Below, piece by piece: positions 5,974-6,160 of a stretch of 6,160 nucleotides of DNA. Position 1 is the stretch's first letter. Each line of letters opens with the position of its first letter. Source of the stretch: Treponema sp. (GTDB lineage: Bacteria; Spirochaetota; Spirochaetia; Treponematales; Breznakiellaceae); NCBI GenBank assembly GCA_031281685.1, contig JAITFA010000123.1, positions 1-6,160 on the forward strand. Direction: 5' to 3'. A program made the position numbers and the translations under genes. The notes under the pieces are model-generated. The model ran no database searches. It had not been told where the DNA came from and saw only the letters and a list, made by a program, of their open reading frames with translations.

Positions 5974-6160
5974 AGAAATGGGTATATAACTTTTAGAAAT
6001 GGGTATGGAACTTTTAGAAATGGGTGTAGAGTTTTTAGAAACGGGTATGAAGCTTCAGAAATGGGTGTAGAAGTTGTAAACCCATTTCTATAACTCTTAG
6101 AAATGGGTGTATAAATTGTAGAGATAGGTGTAAAACTTCTAGAGATAGGTGTAGAGTTTT
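5974..6160. repeat. AT-rich 21-bp tandem repeat array (right, runs off window edge)
   Basis: Units begin with AGAAATGGGT or the variant AGAGATAGGT at 5974, 5995, 6016, 6037, 6057, 6099, 6120 and 6141. The spacing is 21 bp except for one 20-bp unit (6037-6056). A unit in opposite orientation fills 6078-6098, and the 42-bp distance between its neighbours keeps the phase. The core alternates AGAAATGGGT with a GTAGAACTTTT-like half. The two last visible units share the AGAGATAGGT variant. The stretch before the array (5864-5973) holds no gene that I can support, only AT-rich sequence and a direct repeat TCAAGAACC at 5932 and 5949. There are no spacers as in CRISPR and no transposase nearby. Function unknown. 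Confidence 0.95.
6080..6108. repeat. Hairpin formed by the inverted repeat unit
   Basis: ACCCATTTCTA (6080-6090) is the exact reverse complement of TAGAAATGGGT (6098-6108), giving an 11-bp stem with a 7-base loop. The same inverted unit can instead pair its first ten bases with AGAAATGGGT at 6057-6066. It is the only unit of the right array in this orientation. No T-run follows, so it is not a standard terminator. Confidence 0.75.

Noticed and set aside
5999..6070. Small peptide gene within the right array (ATG at 5999, 23 codons, TAG at 6068)
   Set aside because: There is no Shine-Dalgarno. The frame is a product of the repeat and is broken by the 20-bp unit; nothing else supports translation.
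5974..6160. CRISPR array or plasmid-type iteron origin
   Set aside because: There are no spacers. Iterons of 21 bp are possible in principle, but no replication initiator gene or DnaA boxes are seen and the neighbouring genes look chromosomal.

Overview
The window looks like chromosomal DNA from a spirochaete, most likely a Treponema-like lineage with fairly high GC. This is inference. It rests on three things: a Maf/MptE-like DUF115 protein, a WbaP-type sugar transferase, and a small secreted protein that resembles treponemal hypothetical proteins. No rRNA, housekeeping marker or database search is available to confirm it. The genes are GC-rich; the spacers and the right flank are clearly AT-richer.

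Layout. Positions 1-162 hold a 21-bp tandem array that runs off the left edge. It lies directly behind the 3' end of a two-gene minus-strand unit. The upstream gene of that unit is a polytopic WbaP-type polyprenyl-phosphate sugar-1-phosphate transferase (955-2394). It is followed 12 bases later by a secreted protein of unknown function (163-942). Between this unit and the next gene is a divergent control region (2395-2475). It has a near-consensus extended -10 sigma70-type promoter reading rightward, and a perfect 9-bp inverted repeat centred on its -35 box. Rightward from there is a CLC-family chloride channel/transporter (2476-3822) whose gating glutamate appears to be glycine. A 165-bp spacer follows, then a TTG-initiated 602-residue DUF115/Maf-like protein (3988-5796) with a strong intrinsic terminator (5818-5863). 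The window closes with a second, AT-rich 21-bp array (5974-6160), different in sequence, that runs off the right edge and contains one unit in inverted orientation.

How the genes may work together. The sugar transferase would start a lipid-linked glycan at the inner membrane. The DUF115/Maf family is associated with flagellin glycosylation. The two could therefore both belong to surface or flagellar glycan metabolism, but they are divergent and separated by the CLC gene, so a shared pathway is only suggested. The CLC gene has no obvious functional link to either; it shares the divergent promoter region with the sugar transferase unit.

The points most worth following up are the substituted CLC gate, the operator-like dyad over the divergent promoter, and the two 21-bp arrays. 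The arrays have unrelated or strongly diverged sequences but the same period, and each lies behind a gene 3' end in the same orientation relative to that gene. No complete new defence or mobile system is visible.
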